From Streptomyces sp. PCS3-D2 (GTDB taxonomy: Bacteria; Actinomycetota; Actinomycetes; Streptomycetales; Streptomycetaceae), in NCBI RefSeq assembly GCF_000612545.2, contig NZ_CP097800.1, positions 496,001 to 560,000 of the forward strand: a DNA stretch of 64,000 nt, in the 5' to 3' direction. This document shows positions 1 to 8,199 of this stretch, piece after piece; positions within the stretch are counted from its first letter, which is position 1, and each line of letters opens with the position of its first letter. Position numbers and translations under genes: made by a program. Below the pieces are notes generated by a model, which did no database searches, was not told where the DNA came from, and saw only the letters and a list, made by a program, of their open reading frames with translations.

Positions 1-281
1 GCGAGTTCGCCGAGTTCGCGCGGGATCACCCGGACGTCCGCCCCGTCCTGGACGAACTCGATGCGGCCGTCGCCGACGGTGTAGGTGAGGCGGCGGTTGA
101 CACGGTAGGTGCCGCCCTTGGTCTCCACCCAGGGGAGCGTCTTCAGGAGCCACCTGGAGGTGATCTCCTGCATCTGCGGGGCGGACTTGGTCGTGGTGGC
201 AAGGTTGCGGGCGGCCGCCGTGCCCAGACTGGTCTGCCGGATCGGCTCCAGCTGCGCCTCTGGGCTGGTGTCCACGGTCAT
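1..281 (-). CDS. Family 2B encapsulin shell protein, N-terminal part (runs off left edge)
   Basis: The 93 visible codons begin [20 protein letters not shown] and continue with the segments [20 protein letters not shown] and [20 protein letters not shown]. This matches my memory of the N-terminus of Streptomyces proteins long annotated as cyclic-nucleotide-binding or 'major membrane protein I' (SrpI) proteins. These are now recognised as family 2B encapsulins, HK97-fold shells with an inserted cNMP-binding domain. The start at 281 is preceded by GAAGGAG about 9 nt upstream. The cNMP-binding and shell domains lie outside the window. Family 2 encapsulins are known to enclose cysteine desulfurases (2A) or terpene synthases and prenyltransferases (2B). 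No cargo gene is visible here, so it would have to lie to the left. Identification rests on remembered sequence similarity, not on a search. Confidence 0.8.
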   Translation of the reverse strand, partial: MTVDTSPEAQLEPIRQTSLGTAAARNLATTTKSAPQMQEITSRWLLKTLPWVETKGGTYRVNRRLTYTVGDGRIEFVQDGADVRVIPRELGEL

Positions 282-706
282 CGCGCAGGGCTCTCCTTCG
301 TGCGGGCGGTGATCGGCGCACGCGTGTGCACGTCACCATTGAAAGAAGAAAAATAGGGTGAATACCCGGGCAATCCCTCTAGATCCGCAAGCACACTAAC
401 GGCCCATGGAGCGGATGCCCCATGGAGGGACGGGGGGATTACCTCGATTCGGTGATCTTGAGCCGCGCCGTGTTTGATCAATGCCTCAGCGGTTCCGGAC
501 ACGTGCGCCGTGCACTTTCCGCCAAGAACACGGCGGAATGTCAACTTCCTCATCAGTCATGCCGGTTGTCCGGCCGGCCGAACGGCATACGGGCGTCCTC
601 CCCGCCCCGGGTACGCTCCCCGGCCGGGCGGCGGACCCCCGCGGACGGCCCCCGCGGAGGGGCGGAAAGGTGACCGCAGCGCGGGTCGTGCGGTACGAAG
701 ATTCCT
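282..706. other. Intergenic region upstream of encapsulin and thpR-like genes
   Basis: No convincing gene in 425 bp. An AT-rich patch around 340-365, unusual for this genome, lies about 60-80 bp upstream of the encapsulin start and is the likeliest place for its promoter. The rest is GC-rich and probably holds the promoter of the rightward phosphodiesterase gene. Confidence 0.4.
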
Positions 707-1309
707 GTGAAGGAACAGATCCGGCCCTCGACCGTGCGCGTGTTCATCGCGCTCGCCCCGCCCGACGACGCCAAAGAGGAGCTCGCGCGGGCGCTGCGGC
801 CCGCCTACGCGGCGTACCCGGGCCTGCGGTGGAACCGCATCGAGGACTGGCACATCACCCTGGCGTTCCTCGGCGAGCTCCCGGTGGGAACCGTGCCGCT
901 GCTGCGGCCCCCGCTCGCGCAGCTGGCCGCGACCCGCCAAGGCCTCGACCTGGCGCTGAGCGGTGGCGGACACTTCGACGAGCGGGTCCTGTGGAGCGGG
1001 GTCGGCGGGGACGTCGAAGGCCTGCAGGTACTGGCCTCCGAGGTGCGCGCCGTGGTCAGGGCATGCGGTGTCCCCTTCGAGGACCGGCCGCTGCGCCCCC
1101 ATCTCACACTGGCCCGGACCCGCCGCAACGATCCCGCGTGCGTGGTGGAGGCCGCCGCCGGACTGGCCGCGTTCTCCGGTCGCCGGTGGCGGACCGCACG
1201 CCTGCACCTGGTCGGCAGCAACATCGGCCGCGGCCCGGGCCCGATCCACTACCGCGACATCGAGGCCTGGAGCTTCCACCACGGCGACCGAGGCCGCGCC
1301 GGAACGTGA
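707..1309 (+). CDS. thpR: RNA 2',3'-cyclic phosphodiesterase (2H phosphoesterase, ThpR/LigT-like)
   Basis: A 200-residue protein with the two His-x-Thr-Leu motifs that define 2H phosphoesterases: HITLAF near residue 46 and HLTLAR near residue 130. The FIALAPP strand near the N-terminus and the total length are typical of the ThpR (LigT) family. The family opens 2',3'-cyclic phosphates on RNA ends; the natural substrate in Streptomyces is not established. The GTG start at 707 gives the family-typical N-terminus. The gene stands alone, with no operon partner in its own orientation. Confidence 0.85.
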   Translation: MKEQIRPSTVRVFIALAPPDDAKEELARALRPAYAAYPGLRWNRIEDWHITLAFLGELPVGTVPLLRPPLAQLAATRQGLDLALSGGGHFDERVLWSGVGGDVEGLQVLASEVRAVVRACGVPFEDRPLRPHLTLARTRRNDPACVVEAAAGLAAFSGRRWRTARLHLVGSNIGRGPGPIHYRDIEAWSFHHGDRGRAGT

Positions 1310-1376
1310 TGCGGCCCCGCGGGGGTGCCCCTCTCCCGCGGCGTCGTCACCGCCCACCTCCAGCGCCATCCAGCCG

Positions 1377-1803
1377 TGTCAGCGGTCATCCAATTCCCCA
1401 CGTCCGGCGGGTCCGACGTCAGCCAATTCGCCACCCTCGTGGTCACGTTTCCCCAAGGGGGCGGTGGCCGTGGTCGGCAGATGATCGTCCGCGGTTCCGG
1501 ACTTGCGTTCCCCGTTTCGGATGGTTTGGCCGCCGCGTCGTCTTCTCTTTCGATTCCTCTGGTCTTCCCATGGCCATGCCGGAGCCGGGTTGAGGGACCT
1601 GACCATCTCGGAGTTGCAGTCGTCCCTCGGCCTACGGGCCGAGAGGTCAACGGACACGCGGGATGGCAAGGAGAACATTCACCGTGGTCGACATCGTCGA
1701 GATCTACGTCCACTGGTATACGGGCCGCTCGAAGAGCCGGGTCGGGGCATCGTTCCGCCGGCGGCCTGGAAAATCGGTTCCGGGCTCTGATGGACCTGTG
1801 TGA
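1377..1803 (+). mobile_element. IS21-family relic: left end repeats plus start of istA
   Basis: A decayed left end of an IS21-type element. From 1377 there are repeated blocks of the kind bound by IS21 transposases: TCATCCAATTCCCCAC, CAGCCAATTCGCCACC and GTCACGTTTCCCCA. An istA-like reading frame then starts at ATG 1663 with ARRTFTVVDIVEIYVHWYTG, close to the DIVEIY-HWYAGRS start of Streptomyces IstA proteins. After about 25 codons the similarity dissolves and the frame stops at 1801-1803. No istB, DDE domain or right end remains. The relic abuts the truncated acetyltransferase next to it. Confidence 0.6.
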
Positions 1804-2038
1804 CGACACTCCGCTGTTCGATCTGCGTATCCGCTCCGAGCACCGAGGGCGGGGCCTCGGAGGACAGGCCCCGACCTGGCTCACCAGGTACGTGTTCACC
1901 GAGTTTCCGCAGGTCCAGCGGATCGAGGGCACCACTCGTCAGGACAACATAGCGATGCGCCGCGCTTTTCAAGGATGCGGTTACGCAAAGAAAGCGCACT
2001 ATCACGACGCCTGGCCGACGACCGACGGCGAAGTTTGA
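1790..2038 (+). pseudogene. GNAT acetyltransferase, 5'-truncated remnant
   Basis: An 82-codon frame from ATG 1790 contains the second half of a GNAT domain: the acetyl-CoA binding segment RSEHRGRGLG (R-x-x-G-x-G type) and the QDNIAMRRAFQGCGYAKKA segment of motif B. The first half of the fold is missing, and an IS21 relic lies immediately upstream. Insertion or recombination has probably removed the 5' half. It is unlikely to be functional. The original substrate cannot be told. Confidence 0.6.
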
Positions 2039-2137
2039 GACGCCGTCGGGTATGCGATTCTGCGACGTGACTGGCTCTCCGGCAAAACAACGGTTCCTGA
2101 CTGGAACGACGAGCGCATCCTTGGAGGTGGCGTTTGA

Positions 2138-3391
2138 TCAGGCTGCCGCGGTCTCTTCGCGCTCAACCAGGATGCCGCTCTCGAAGCGGGCGCCGTTGCG
2201 GACGAGGGCGACAAGGTGCGGTGCGGTGACCGCCCGCCAACGCTCCTGCACGGACTCAACAAGCTTGAACACCATCGCCAGTGCCGCGGCCGGGCTGCCG
2301 GCCCCGCGGGTGACCTTGGTTCTCAACTTCACGGTACTGAAGGTGCTCTCGATGGGATTTGTCGTGCGCAGGTGCACCCAGTGCTCGGCGGGGAAGGCGT
2401 AGAACGCGAGAAGCTCGTCGGCCTCGCCGGTGATCTTCTTGGTCGCTTTCGGCCACTTCGCTCCATAGGCGCGCTCGAAGTCCTTGATCGCCTTCTCGGC
2501 GTGATCGCGGTCCTCGGCGTTGTAGATCTCCTGCAGGGCTTTATTCGCGCCGGGCTGACCTGACTTAGGCAGCGCGTTCATGACATTGCGGACCTTGTGA
2601 ACCCAGCACCTCTGGTGCCTGGCCTGCGGAAACACCTCCGCGAGGGCTCTCCACAGGTCCATCGCACCGTCACTGACGACGAGTTCGGGATCGCGCATGC
2701 CGCGTCGGCCACAGTCACGCAACAGATCCGCCCACGACTCGGTCGATTCACGCAGCCCCTCGGCCAGCGCGATGAGTTCCTTGCGGCCGTCGGGGCGCAC
2801 GCCCATGAGGACCAGGACGCAGGAGTGGGCCTGGCCGAGGCGGACCTTGGGGTGGACACCGTCGGCCCACACATAGACGTAGTCGGAATCCGACAGGTCA
2901 CGGGTCTGGAAGGCGGTGTGGTCGTCGGTCCACTGCTTCGTCAGCCGGGTCACCGTCGCCGGCGAGAGGCCGGCCGAGGAACCCAGGAACTGCTCCATCG
3001 CGGGCACGAAGTCCCCGAAGGTCAGTCCGTGGAGGTAAAGCAGGGGCAGGACCTCGCTGATCTTCGGGGACTTGCGGCACCACGGCGCGAGGATCTTTGA
3101 GGAGAACCGCTTGCGCTCACCGGTCTCCACATCGACGCGCCTGTCGTTCACGCGGGGCGCCTTCACCGCGAGCGGCCCGGCAGCGGTGCTCACCGTCCGT
3201 TCACGATGATGGCCGTTGCGGACCACCAGACGACGGCCGACCTCGTCCCGCTCACCAGCCAGCTCGGCTATGTACTGGTTGACTTCGGCCTCCAAGGCCG
3301 CGGCAAGCATCCGCCGGGCACCCTCGCGAACGATGTCGTCCATCAGGGATCCGGACTCGATGGTTCCGTCGTTGTTGACGACGCTGAGCAC
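2138..3391 (-). CDS. IS256-family transposase (mutator-type DDE)
   Basis: A full-length 417-residue transposase. The DDE residues sit in YVWADGVHPKV, LVVSDGAMDLW and TTNPIESTF, and RHQRCWVHKVRNV is the C/D(2)H region typical of IS256/mutator enzymes. The start codon is GTG at 3391 (MLSVVNNDG), with GGGAAGG a short distance upstream. The frame has no stops or visible frameshifts, so the element may still be active. I could not identify terminal inverted repeats or a target duplication with confidence in the 100 bp on either side. It sits among other mobile-element remnants. Confidence 0.93.
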   Translation of the reverse strand: MLSVVNNDGTIESGSLMDDIVREGARRMLAAALEAEVNQYIAELAGERDEVGRRLVVRNGHHRERTVSTAAGPLAVKAPRVNDRRVDVETGERKRFSSKILAPWCRKSPKISEVLPLLYLHGLTFGDFVPAMEQFLGSSAGLSPATVTRLTKQWTDDHTAFQTRDLSDSDYVYVWADGVHPKVRLGQAHSCVLVLMGVRPDGRKELIALAEGLRESTESWADLLRDCGRRGMRDPELVVSDGAMDLWRALAEVFPQARHQRCWVHKVRNVMNALPKSGQPGANKALQEIYNAEDRDHAEKAIKDFERAYGAKWPKATKKITGEADELLAFYAFPAEHWVHLRTTNPIESTFSTVKLRTKVTRGAGSPAAALAMVFKLVESVQERWRAVTAPHLVALVRNGARFESGILVEREETAAA

Positions 3392-4533
3392 GGGCGTACC
3401 TTCCCAACCCGCGATGCAACGCGGGTCTCCTCGGTGACCATCAATCGATCAATCGGGAAGGCTAGCCCTCCGCATTCCGCGAGGCACCCGATCTAATTCA
3501 TGACTCTCCCCCTCCCGAGACCCATCCACAGGTCTTGAGCATTGCTCCAGGCGAGGTGTACGCATTTACTGCGGCGATACCAGAAGGGCCGGGTGGGCGA
3601 TGACGATTGAACCGGTGACGGAACTCGGAAGTGGGGGCGCGCTTCGGCTTCCGCGCGCCCGGGTGGTGTCGCTGTGCCCCTCCGGCCACGTACTGCTGCG
3701 GTCGACCGGTACTTGACGGGTGTGGGCACCGACGGCACCTCCACCCCGATGCTGCTGGCCCGCTCCCGCCACGTCTCCGTCCGCTCCCTCAAGGGGTGTA
3801 TGCGCTGGTCATCGTCCACCAGGCGATCAAGGCCAGAACGCGTTCCCACAGACCACCCCTGGTCCGAGGGGCAGACTCCAACGCCCAACTACCCCATCGA
3901 CACTGAGGCCGGAGATCAATGACGGGACAGCCCTTGGTCGAACGAGGGTCGTGTTCGGGTGATCGTCGCCCGGTCGGTGCACGACGGCAGGACCTCTGAC
4001 ACGTGATCGGCCGCCACGGGTGCTCTCGGGGCTGCGCGGCCGGCCGTCAACGGCCGCGAAAAGGGCGAATATCGGCGCTCCCTCGACGTGTACCGGACCC
4101 CGAGCCACGGGCACCGCGTTCGCAACGGTATGGACGGTGCGGCAGCGCCCGTGGCGGTGACTGATCGTGTTCAGTCAAGGGTGGAGAGCGCCAGGGTGGG
4201 GACCGCCTTGGGGAAAGTGGTAGCCGTACGCGGGGAAACGATTTCGGCCGCTGTCAGGCGGCCGTAGTTGAATCACTCGCACACCCCCTGCACTCCCTCC
4301 GAGCCGCGGGCGATGTGCGCCTTCCGTAGCTCGAGACCAGCCCGCGGCGGCTGGCAGGTCCGTTCGGTGTGCACTGCGAAACTCTGGGCTGATCGCAGTG
4401 TGCAAGAAGGAACTCGTCTTCCTTCGATTTTGATCTTAGGTTCGGAGGCACCTGCACAGGCCGTGTCTGCTCGAGTTGACCACTCCGCGCAGTCGGTACG
4501 CGATGTGCACGAACGTGAAAACGGGAGGAACTC
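3392..4533. other. Long intergenic region with recombinase scrap and hairpin
   Basis: About 1.1 kb with no intact gene that I can support. It holds the right flank of the IS256 element, a scrap of tyrosine recombinase near 3710-3850, and a hairpin with arms GAAGGAA (4406-4412) and TTCCTTC (4419-4425). The hairpin lies in an AT-richer stretch about 110 bp ahead of the secreted-protein gene and could be part of its promoter region. Confidence 0.4.
3710..3850 (+). pseudogene. Tyrosine recombinase/integrase C-terminal scrap
   Basis: A short frame reads GTDGTSTPMLLARSRHVSVR, resembling the C-terminal end of actinobacterial integrases (the 'sRHaSVRSLekYar...vARHQAe.DP' pattern). A shifted frame then gives VHQAIKAR where the HQA block is expected, implying a one-base frameshift near 3800. 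The catalytic R-H-R-Y core is not recoverable. It is a decayed remnant at most, and the call rests on a short similarity. Confidence 0.35.
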
Positions 4534-4995
4534 ATGAAGCGAATTACACGTGTTCTGGGGATGGGAGCTGCCGTGGCCGCAACCGTGATAGCTACGGCAA
4601 CCTCGGCCCAGGCTGGCACCATATACAGCGCTTCCGGGAGGGCATACAAGCCGTCGTCCGGCGCTGTGATCTCGTGCACCAACCGTGTCTCCATGTGGAG
4701 TCAGAACGGTCGAGTGTATGCCTCTGCCACGCAGAACTGCGAGCGGCCAGTCGCCATCAGTCGGCCCACTGTTGCCCTGTCGGGTAACAACGGACGGACA
4801 TTCGCCTCGAAGGGCAAGGCGTGTCGGATGGCCAAGACGTGCACGACGGACAAAGTATCTGTCCCGATGACCAACAACTGGACCTACCGGGCTTCGAACT
4901 CCGGCACGGCGTCCGCCACGATCCTTGCCGGCGAGGGCGAACTTTCCTGGCCCGCGAGCTCCGTGGCCCACCTCACGTTGATCGCGCCCTTCTAA
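4534..4995 (+). CDS. Secreted protein of unknown function with four cysteines
   Basis: 153 residues beginning with a Sec signal peptide: MKRITR, then a hydrophobic stretch, and a likely AxA cleavage at SAQAG around residue 28. The mature part has four Cys (about residues 48, 69, 98 and 103), compatible with two disulfides, and is rich in Ser, Thr and Asn, suggesting a small extracellular beta-rich protein. GGGAGG lies just upstream of ATG 4534. I do not recognise the family. It lies in a region of mobile-element debris and has no operon partner. Confidence 0.75.
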   Translation: MKRITRVLGMGAAVAATVIATATSAQAGTIYSASGRAYKPSSGAVISCTNRVSMWSQNGRVYASATQNCERPVAISRPTVALSGNNGRTFASKGKACRMAKTCTTDKVSVPMTNNWTYRASNSGTASATILAGEGELSWPASSVAHLTLIAPF

Positions 4996-5007
4996 ACCAG
5001 CACGAAG

Positions 5008-5562
5008 TCAACCTGCGGCTGCGGGCGCGGCACACGGGTCCGGCTCCGACACGGGCCACGCAGCGATAATCCCGGCCGCAGGCCCGACGGCACGGTGCGG
5101 CGCGCCGCCGTGCAGGTTGCCCGGTCGACGCCGACGCCCTGGCCGTGCGCGGGGTGACACCCCCGCCGTCAACGCCACACCGGTCGAGGAAGGCCACCCA
5201 GGAGAGCCGCAGCAGTTTACTTCGCCGGTGCTCAGCCAGCTGAGGTCCGGCATGTCCTCGGGGTGGAGCAGCAGTGTGTTGCGTGGTCCTCCGGAGACCA
5301 TCTCGACGCCTTCGTCGTCCATCGACGGTCCGCCCGGGTAGGCCGGGATGAAGCTGTCCTGGTCCTGGCTGGGCACGAGCGGTGTGCCGGTCGGGTCGGG
5401 GTCGACTGCGTAGAAGCCGCGCGGCATCGTGGCTGGCGCCCTGCGTACCCCGTCGACGGGCAGTCCGTCACGGGCCGGGCGCTGGGGCACCTCATCGATC
5501 TGGTGGAGGTCTGCTGTCAGCCGAACGCCGCACGAAGCACAGTGAAAGATCGTCATCGGCAT
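5008..5562 (-). CDS. Conserved Streptomyces hypothetical protein with N-terminal CxxC
   Basis: The N-terminus MPMTIFHCASCGVRLTADLH contains a CxxC zinc-ribbon-like knuckle. It is followed by MPRGFYAVDPDP, LVPSQDQDS, RNTLLLHPEDMPDLSWL and NCCG, a pattern I recall from small hypothetical proteins widespread in Streptomyces. In those relatives a second Cys-rich block follows NCCG. Here the sequence after NCCGSPGWPS becomes Arg/Pro-rich and does not resemble it, so the C-terminus may be frameshifted and the 184-residue frame artificially extended. Starts at 5562 and 5556 are both possible and neither has a clear ribosome binding site. Confidence 0.6.
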   Translation of the reverse strand: MPMTIFHCASCGVRLTADLHQIDEVPQRPARDGLPVDGVRRAPATMPRGFYAVDPDPTGTPLVPSQDQDSFIPAYPGGPSMDDEGVEMVSGGPRNTLLLHPEDMPDLSWLSTGEVNCCGSPGWPSSTGVALTAGVSPRARPGRRRRPGNLHGGAPHRAVGPAAGIIAAWPVSEPDPCAAPAAAG

Positions 5563-5742
5563 ATGAGATACATGAGTTGCCTGGCTCGTGCCAACGAGTT
5601 TTGCCTCGCATTGAGGTTCGAGGTCCCTGACACTAGTCCCCTGGGGGCGAGTGCCCCTGCCGGTAAGATGCGGCTCTCACGTCGTTGGCAGGGTCGTATG
5701 CACGCGTGGGATGGGGCCCGTTGGCCTCAATGAGGGGGTTCT

Positions 5743-6117
5743 GTGGGTCTGGCCGAGCGGCCGTCGGCGGCGTGGGAGGTTGCCGACCTGGTGGTTCAGC
5801 AGCTGCTTGTCGTGCCGAATCCCCTGGCTGCGTGGGACAGTGACACGTTCTGGGTCTCGGTGTGGGATTCGGACCCACGCCGGGTCCTTGTCTCCCTCTG
5901 GGTTCCGCAGGTGAACGCGGAACCGTCCGTTCAGCTGATGGTCGGTTTCGAGGTGACCGATCAAAGCCCCGAGCTCCAGAGCGAACGCATCGTCGCTGCC
6001 CTGCGGCGCCCTCACCCCCTGAACGGCGCGGTGGTTTGTGCCGGCGATCGGGAGGGCGCCGAAGCATACGGGTATGTCTGGCCAGCGTCGCCTGTAGAGA
6101 CCTCCACCCCAGCCTGA
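5743..6117 (+). CDS. Hypothetical protein, 124 residues
   Basis: GTG start at 5743 with GAGGGGG 4-10 nt upstream. The product has a normal soluble composition, with Trp-rich strands such as FWVSVWDSDPRRVLVSLWVP and a helical C-terminal part. No motif, signal peptide or membrane segment is visible and I do not recognise the family. It is followed by the transposase relic. Confidence 0.55.
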   Translation: MGLAERPSAAWEVADLVVQQLLVVPNPLAAWDSDTFWVSVWDSDPRRVLVSLWVPQVNAEPSVQLMVGFEVTDQSPELQSERIVAALRRPHPLNGAVVCAGDREGAEAYGYVWPASPVETSTPA

Positions 6118-6248
6118 ACGACCACACGACTAACTTGATCCTTAACGTGCGTGGTCGAACGGTGCGTCGTACGTGATCACTTGGTTCGGTAACCGCCCTG
6201 CATGGAAGCGGCCTTCGTCTGAACATGTGCTCCGACCAAGGAACACAC

Positions 6249-6930
6249 ATGTCCAGCACGGAGGCCGTGGGGATGAGTCTGCTGCATCACGATGCCCGCC
6301 GAGAGCCGCTGGTGGAACTGTCACGCTTCCGAGACGAGTTCTACTCCTGTCTCGCCGCTCGTTCGGATGCTCTGTTCGAGCTGGCGGATGCGGTTCTGTG
6401 CGGTGACGGTCCGGTGAGATCGCTGGCCGAGCTGTCGCTGGTGCGCGAACACCGCCGCGGACACGGGGCCTCTACGCCGCGCTGGCCCAGGGCCGAGTCG
6501 ACGCCGAACGAATGCGGCGGACCTTGGCCTCGGTGCCGCTGCCGCGAGCTGCTGACGGTCGGCTGGTCCTGGCCGTCGACGTCGCCTGCTGGCTGCGGCC
6601 CGACGCCCACACCTCACCAGAGCGCATCCTGTGCCACACCTACGGCCGGGGCAAGGACCAGCACATCCCCGTCCCCGGCTGGCCCTACTCGATCATCTGC
6701 GCGCTTGAGCCCGGCCGCAGCTCGTGGACCGCGCCGCTGGACGCGCTGCGTGTCGCCCCCGGGGACGACACGGCCACCGTCACCGCCCGGCAGCTGCGCG
6801 ACCTGGTCGAGCGGCTTCTCACCGCAGGCCAGTGGCAGAGCGGGGACCCGGACGTCCTCATCATCGCGGAAGCCGGATACGACGCACCCCGCCTCGCCTT
6901 TCTGCTGAAGGACCTGCCGGTGCAAACGTG
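6249..6930 (+). pseudogene. NF041680-type transposase, frameshifted and 3'-truncated
   Basis: The frame starting at 6249 gives MSLLHHDARREPLVELSRFR and continues to LVREHRRGHGA. The +2 frame then continues with LYAALAQGRVDAERM, PLPRAADGRLVLAVDVACWL, HTYGRGKDQHI and ADVLIIAEAGYDAPRLAFLL-like sequence. This is the N-terminal two thirds of the Streptomyces transposase family known as NF041680 (IS701-like DDE), including the first catalytic Asp in AVDV. A single-base deletion near 6470 explains the frame change. Similarity stops after the LKDLPV block (about 6925), so the C-terminal third is missing. Confidence 0.75.
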
Positions 6931-7142
6931 TCTCGCCGGAACGGGGGCGCAGGGACAACGGGCACCTCGACAGCAACGTCGGACGGCGGAACCACCCGAG
7001 CATGCCCGTCGACCCTGCTGCCACACCGGGAAACTCCAAGATCCCCAACAGAGTCAAGTTGGAATCCGATGGTCGATGCGCGATGTCGGCTGAGGATGCG
7101 CGATTCCGGGGCTCGGTGCGCGTTTGCTACCGTTCGCGGCCG

Positions 7143-7763
7143 TCACTCTCGATCTCTTGCGGCGTTTTCGGGCAGTGGTCCGGAACCGCTGGGAGCGACC
7201 ACGAGCGCGGCGAGTTCCGCGGCGAGATCGGACGGGACGGGGTCGCCGGTAACGAGCAGTCTGAGGTAGATCGGACCGAGCACGACCTCGACGGCCAGGG
7301 CCACGCCCGTCACGCGCAGCCGCCCCTGTTCCTCGGCGCGTCGCAGCACCTCGTGCAGGATCTCCCGCCGCTCTCGCTCCACCTCGCGCAGAGCGGCGGC
7401 GAGCTCCGGCGATCTGGGCAGTTCACTGACCAGTCCGGCAATGACCCGCCCCAGAGGTGTGCCGGTGAGAAGCCGGATCGTGTTGGACAGCACGGTCACG
7501 AGATCCGCCAGGGGATCGGCGGTGTCGGGGGCTTCGGGGTTGGCCTGGGCGAAAGCCTCCCGGACCGCAGCCGCGATCAGCTCCGTACGATCCTTCCACC
7601 GTCGGTAGACCGTGGGCCGGGAGACGCCCGCGCGGGCGGCCACCGCGTCGACCGACACGCCGGCCGCCCCGCCCTCCGCCAGCAGTTCGACAGTCGCTCG
7701 CAGGATGCGTCCCGAGGCTTCGCTGCTGCGCGGGCGGCCCGGCGCGGACGTCCGCTCAGCCAC
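7143..7763 (-). CDS. TetR/AcrR-family transcriptional regulator
   Basis: 206 residues. The N-terminal HTH spans roughly residues 15-65, with ILRATVELLAEGGAAGVSVD and the recognition region VAARAGVSRPTVYRRWKDR. The C-terminal half is an all-helical ligand domain. Its GTG start at 7763 overlaps the stop of the upstream darcynin-like gene by 8 bp, so the two are co-translated. Together they diverge from a short-chain dehydrogenase gene. The inverted repeat at 8155-8178 in the shared promoter region is its probable operator, suggesting control of both its own operon and the reductase. The ligand is unknown. Confidence 0.9.
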   Translation of the reverse strand: MAERTSAPGRPRSSEASGRILRATVELLAEGGAAGVSVDAVAARAGVSRPTVYRRWKDRTELIAAAVREAFAQANPEAPDTADPLADLVTVLSNTIRLLTGTPLGRVIAGLVSELPRSPELAAALREVERERREILHEVLRRAEEQGRLRVTGVALAVEVVLGPIYLRLLVTGDPVPSDLAAELAALVVAPSGSGPLPENAARDRE

Positions 7764-8106
7764 CGGCCACCACCGGCCCGCGGGCGGCGACGGACCTGTC
7801 GTACGCGGCGAATCCTTCCTCGATCCCCATCGCGACCTGCCTCACCTCCACATACGGCACGGAGAACAGGTCGGTGTCCCGGACCCCTTCCCAGAACATG
7901 TAGTAGGCAGAGAGGTCCTCGGTCTCCACGAACAGGATGTCGCTGTACTCGGCACAGAACGCCTCCGCGTCGAACCAGCGCAGCCTGATCCCCTCGGCGC
8001 CGTCGGCCAGCGCCTTGACCGTCTCCCAGACGGCGGCGCGTTGCGCACGCTCCAGCCGGAGCCAGGCGGGCTGGAACCGCAGCATGTTCATCACGATGTA
8101 CGTCAC
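7756..8106 (-). CDS. Darcynin-family protein
   Basis: 116 residues with a small alpha/beta fold, including LRLERAQRAAVWETVKAL, IRLRWFDAEAFCAEYSDILF and YMFWEGVRDTDLFSVPYVEV, which match the darcynin family as I remember it. The biochemical role of that family is not known. GTG start at 8106 with GAAGGAG about 10 nt upstream. It is the first gene of a two-gene operon with the TetR regulator and shares its promoter region with a divergent SDR gene. Confidence 0.75.
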   Translation of the reverse strand: MTYIVMNMLRFQPAWLRLERAQRAAVWETVKALADGAEGIRLRWFDAEAFCAEYSDILFVETEDLSAYYMFWEGVRDTDLFSVPYVEVRQVAMGIEEGFAAYDRSVAARGPVVAGG

Positions 8107-8154
8107 GGCGCTTCTTCTCCTTCACGGGATCTCACCGAACCGCGGAGGAATAGA

Positions 8155-8178
8155 TTACAGTACTGCTTCGTAATGTAA
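8155..8178. promoter_or_regulatory. Inverted repeat, probable TetR operator
   Basis: Arms TTACAGTAC (8155-8163) and GTAATGTAA (8170-8178) are complementary at 8 of 9 positions around a 6-base spacer. It is AT-rich against a GC-rich background and lies midway between the divergent darcynin/TetR operon and the SDR gene. Size and symmetry fit a TetR-family operator. Confidence 0.7.
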
Positions 8179-8199
8179 ATCGACGAAGGAGGTTCAGCC

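Noticed and set aside
2040-2137. Terminal inverted repeats of the IS256 element
   Set aside because: I compared the flanks on both sides by eye and found no convincing matched ends, so I do not place element boundaries.
7075-7104. Two copies of GATGCGCGAT 20 bp apart near the transposase relic
   Set aside because: Too short and too close to the genome's base composition to call an element end or binding site.
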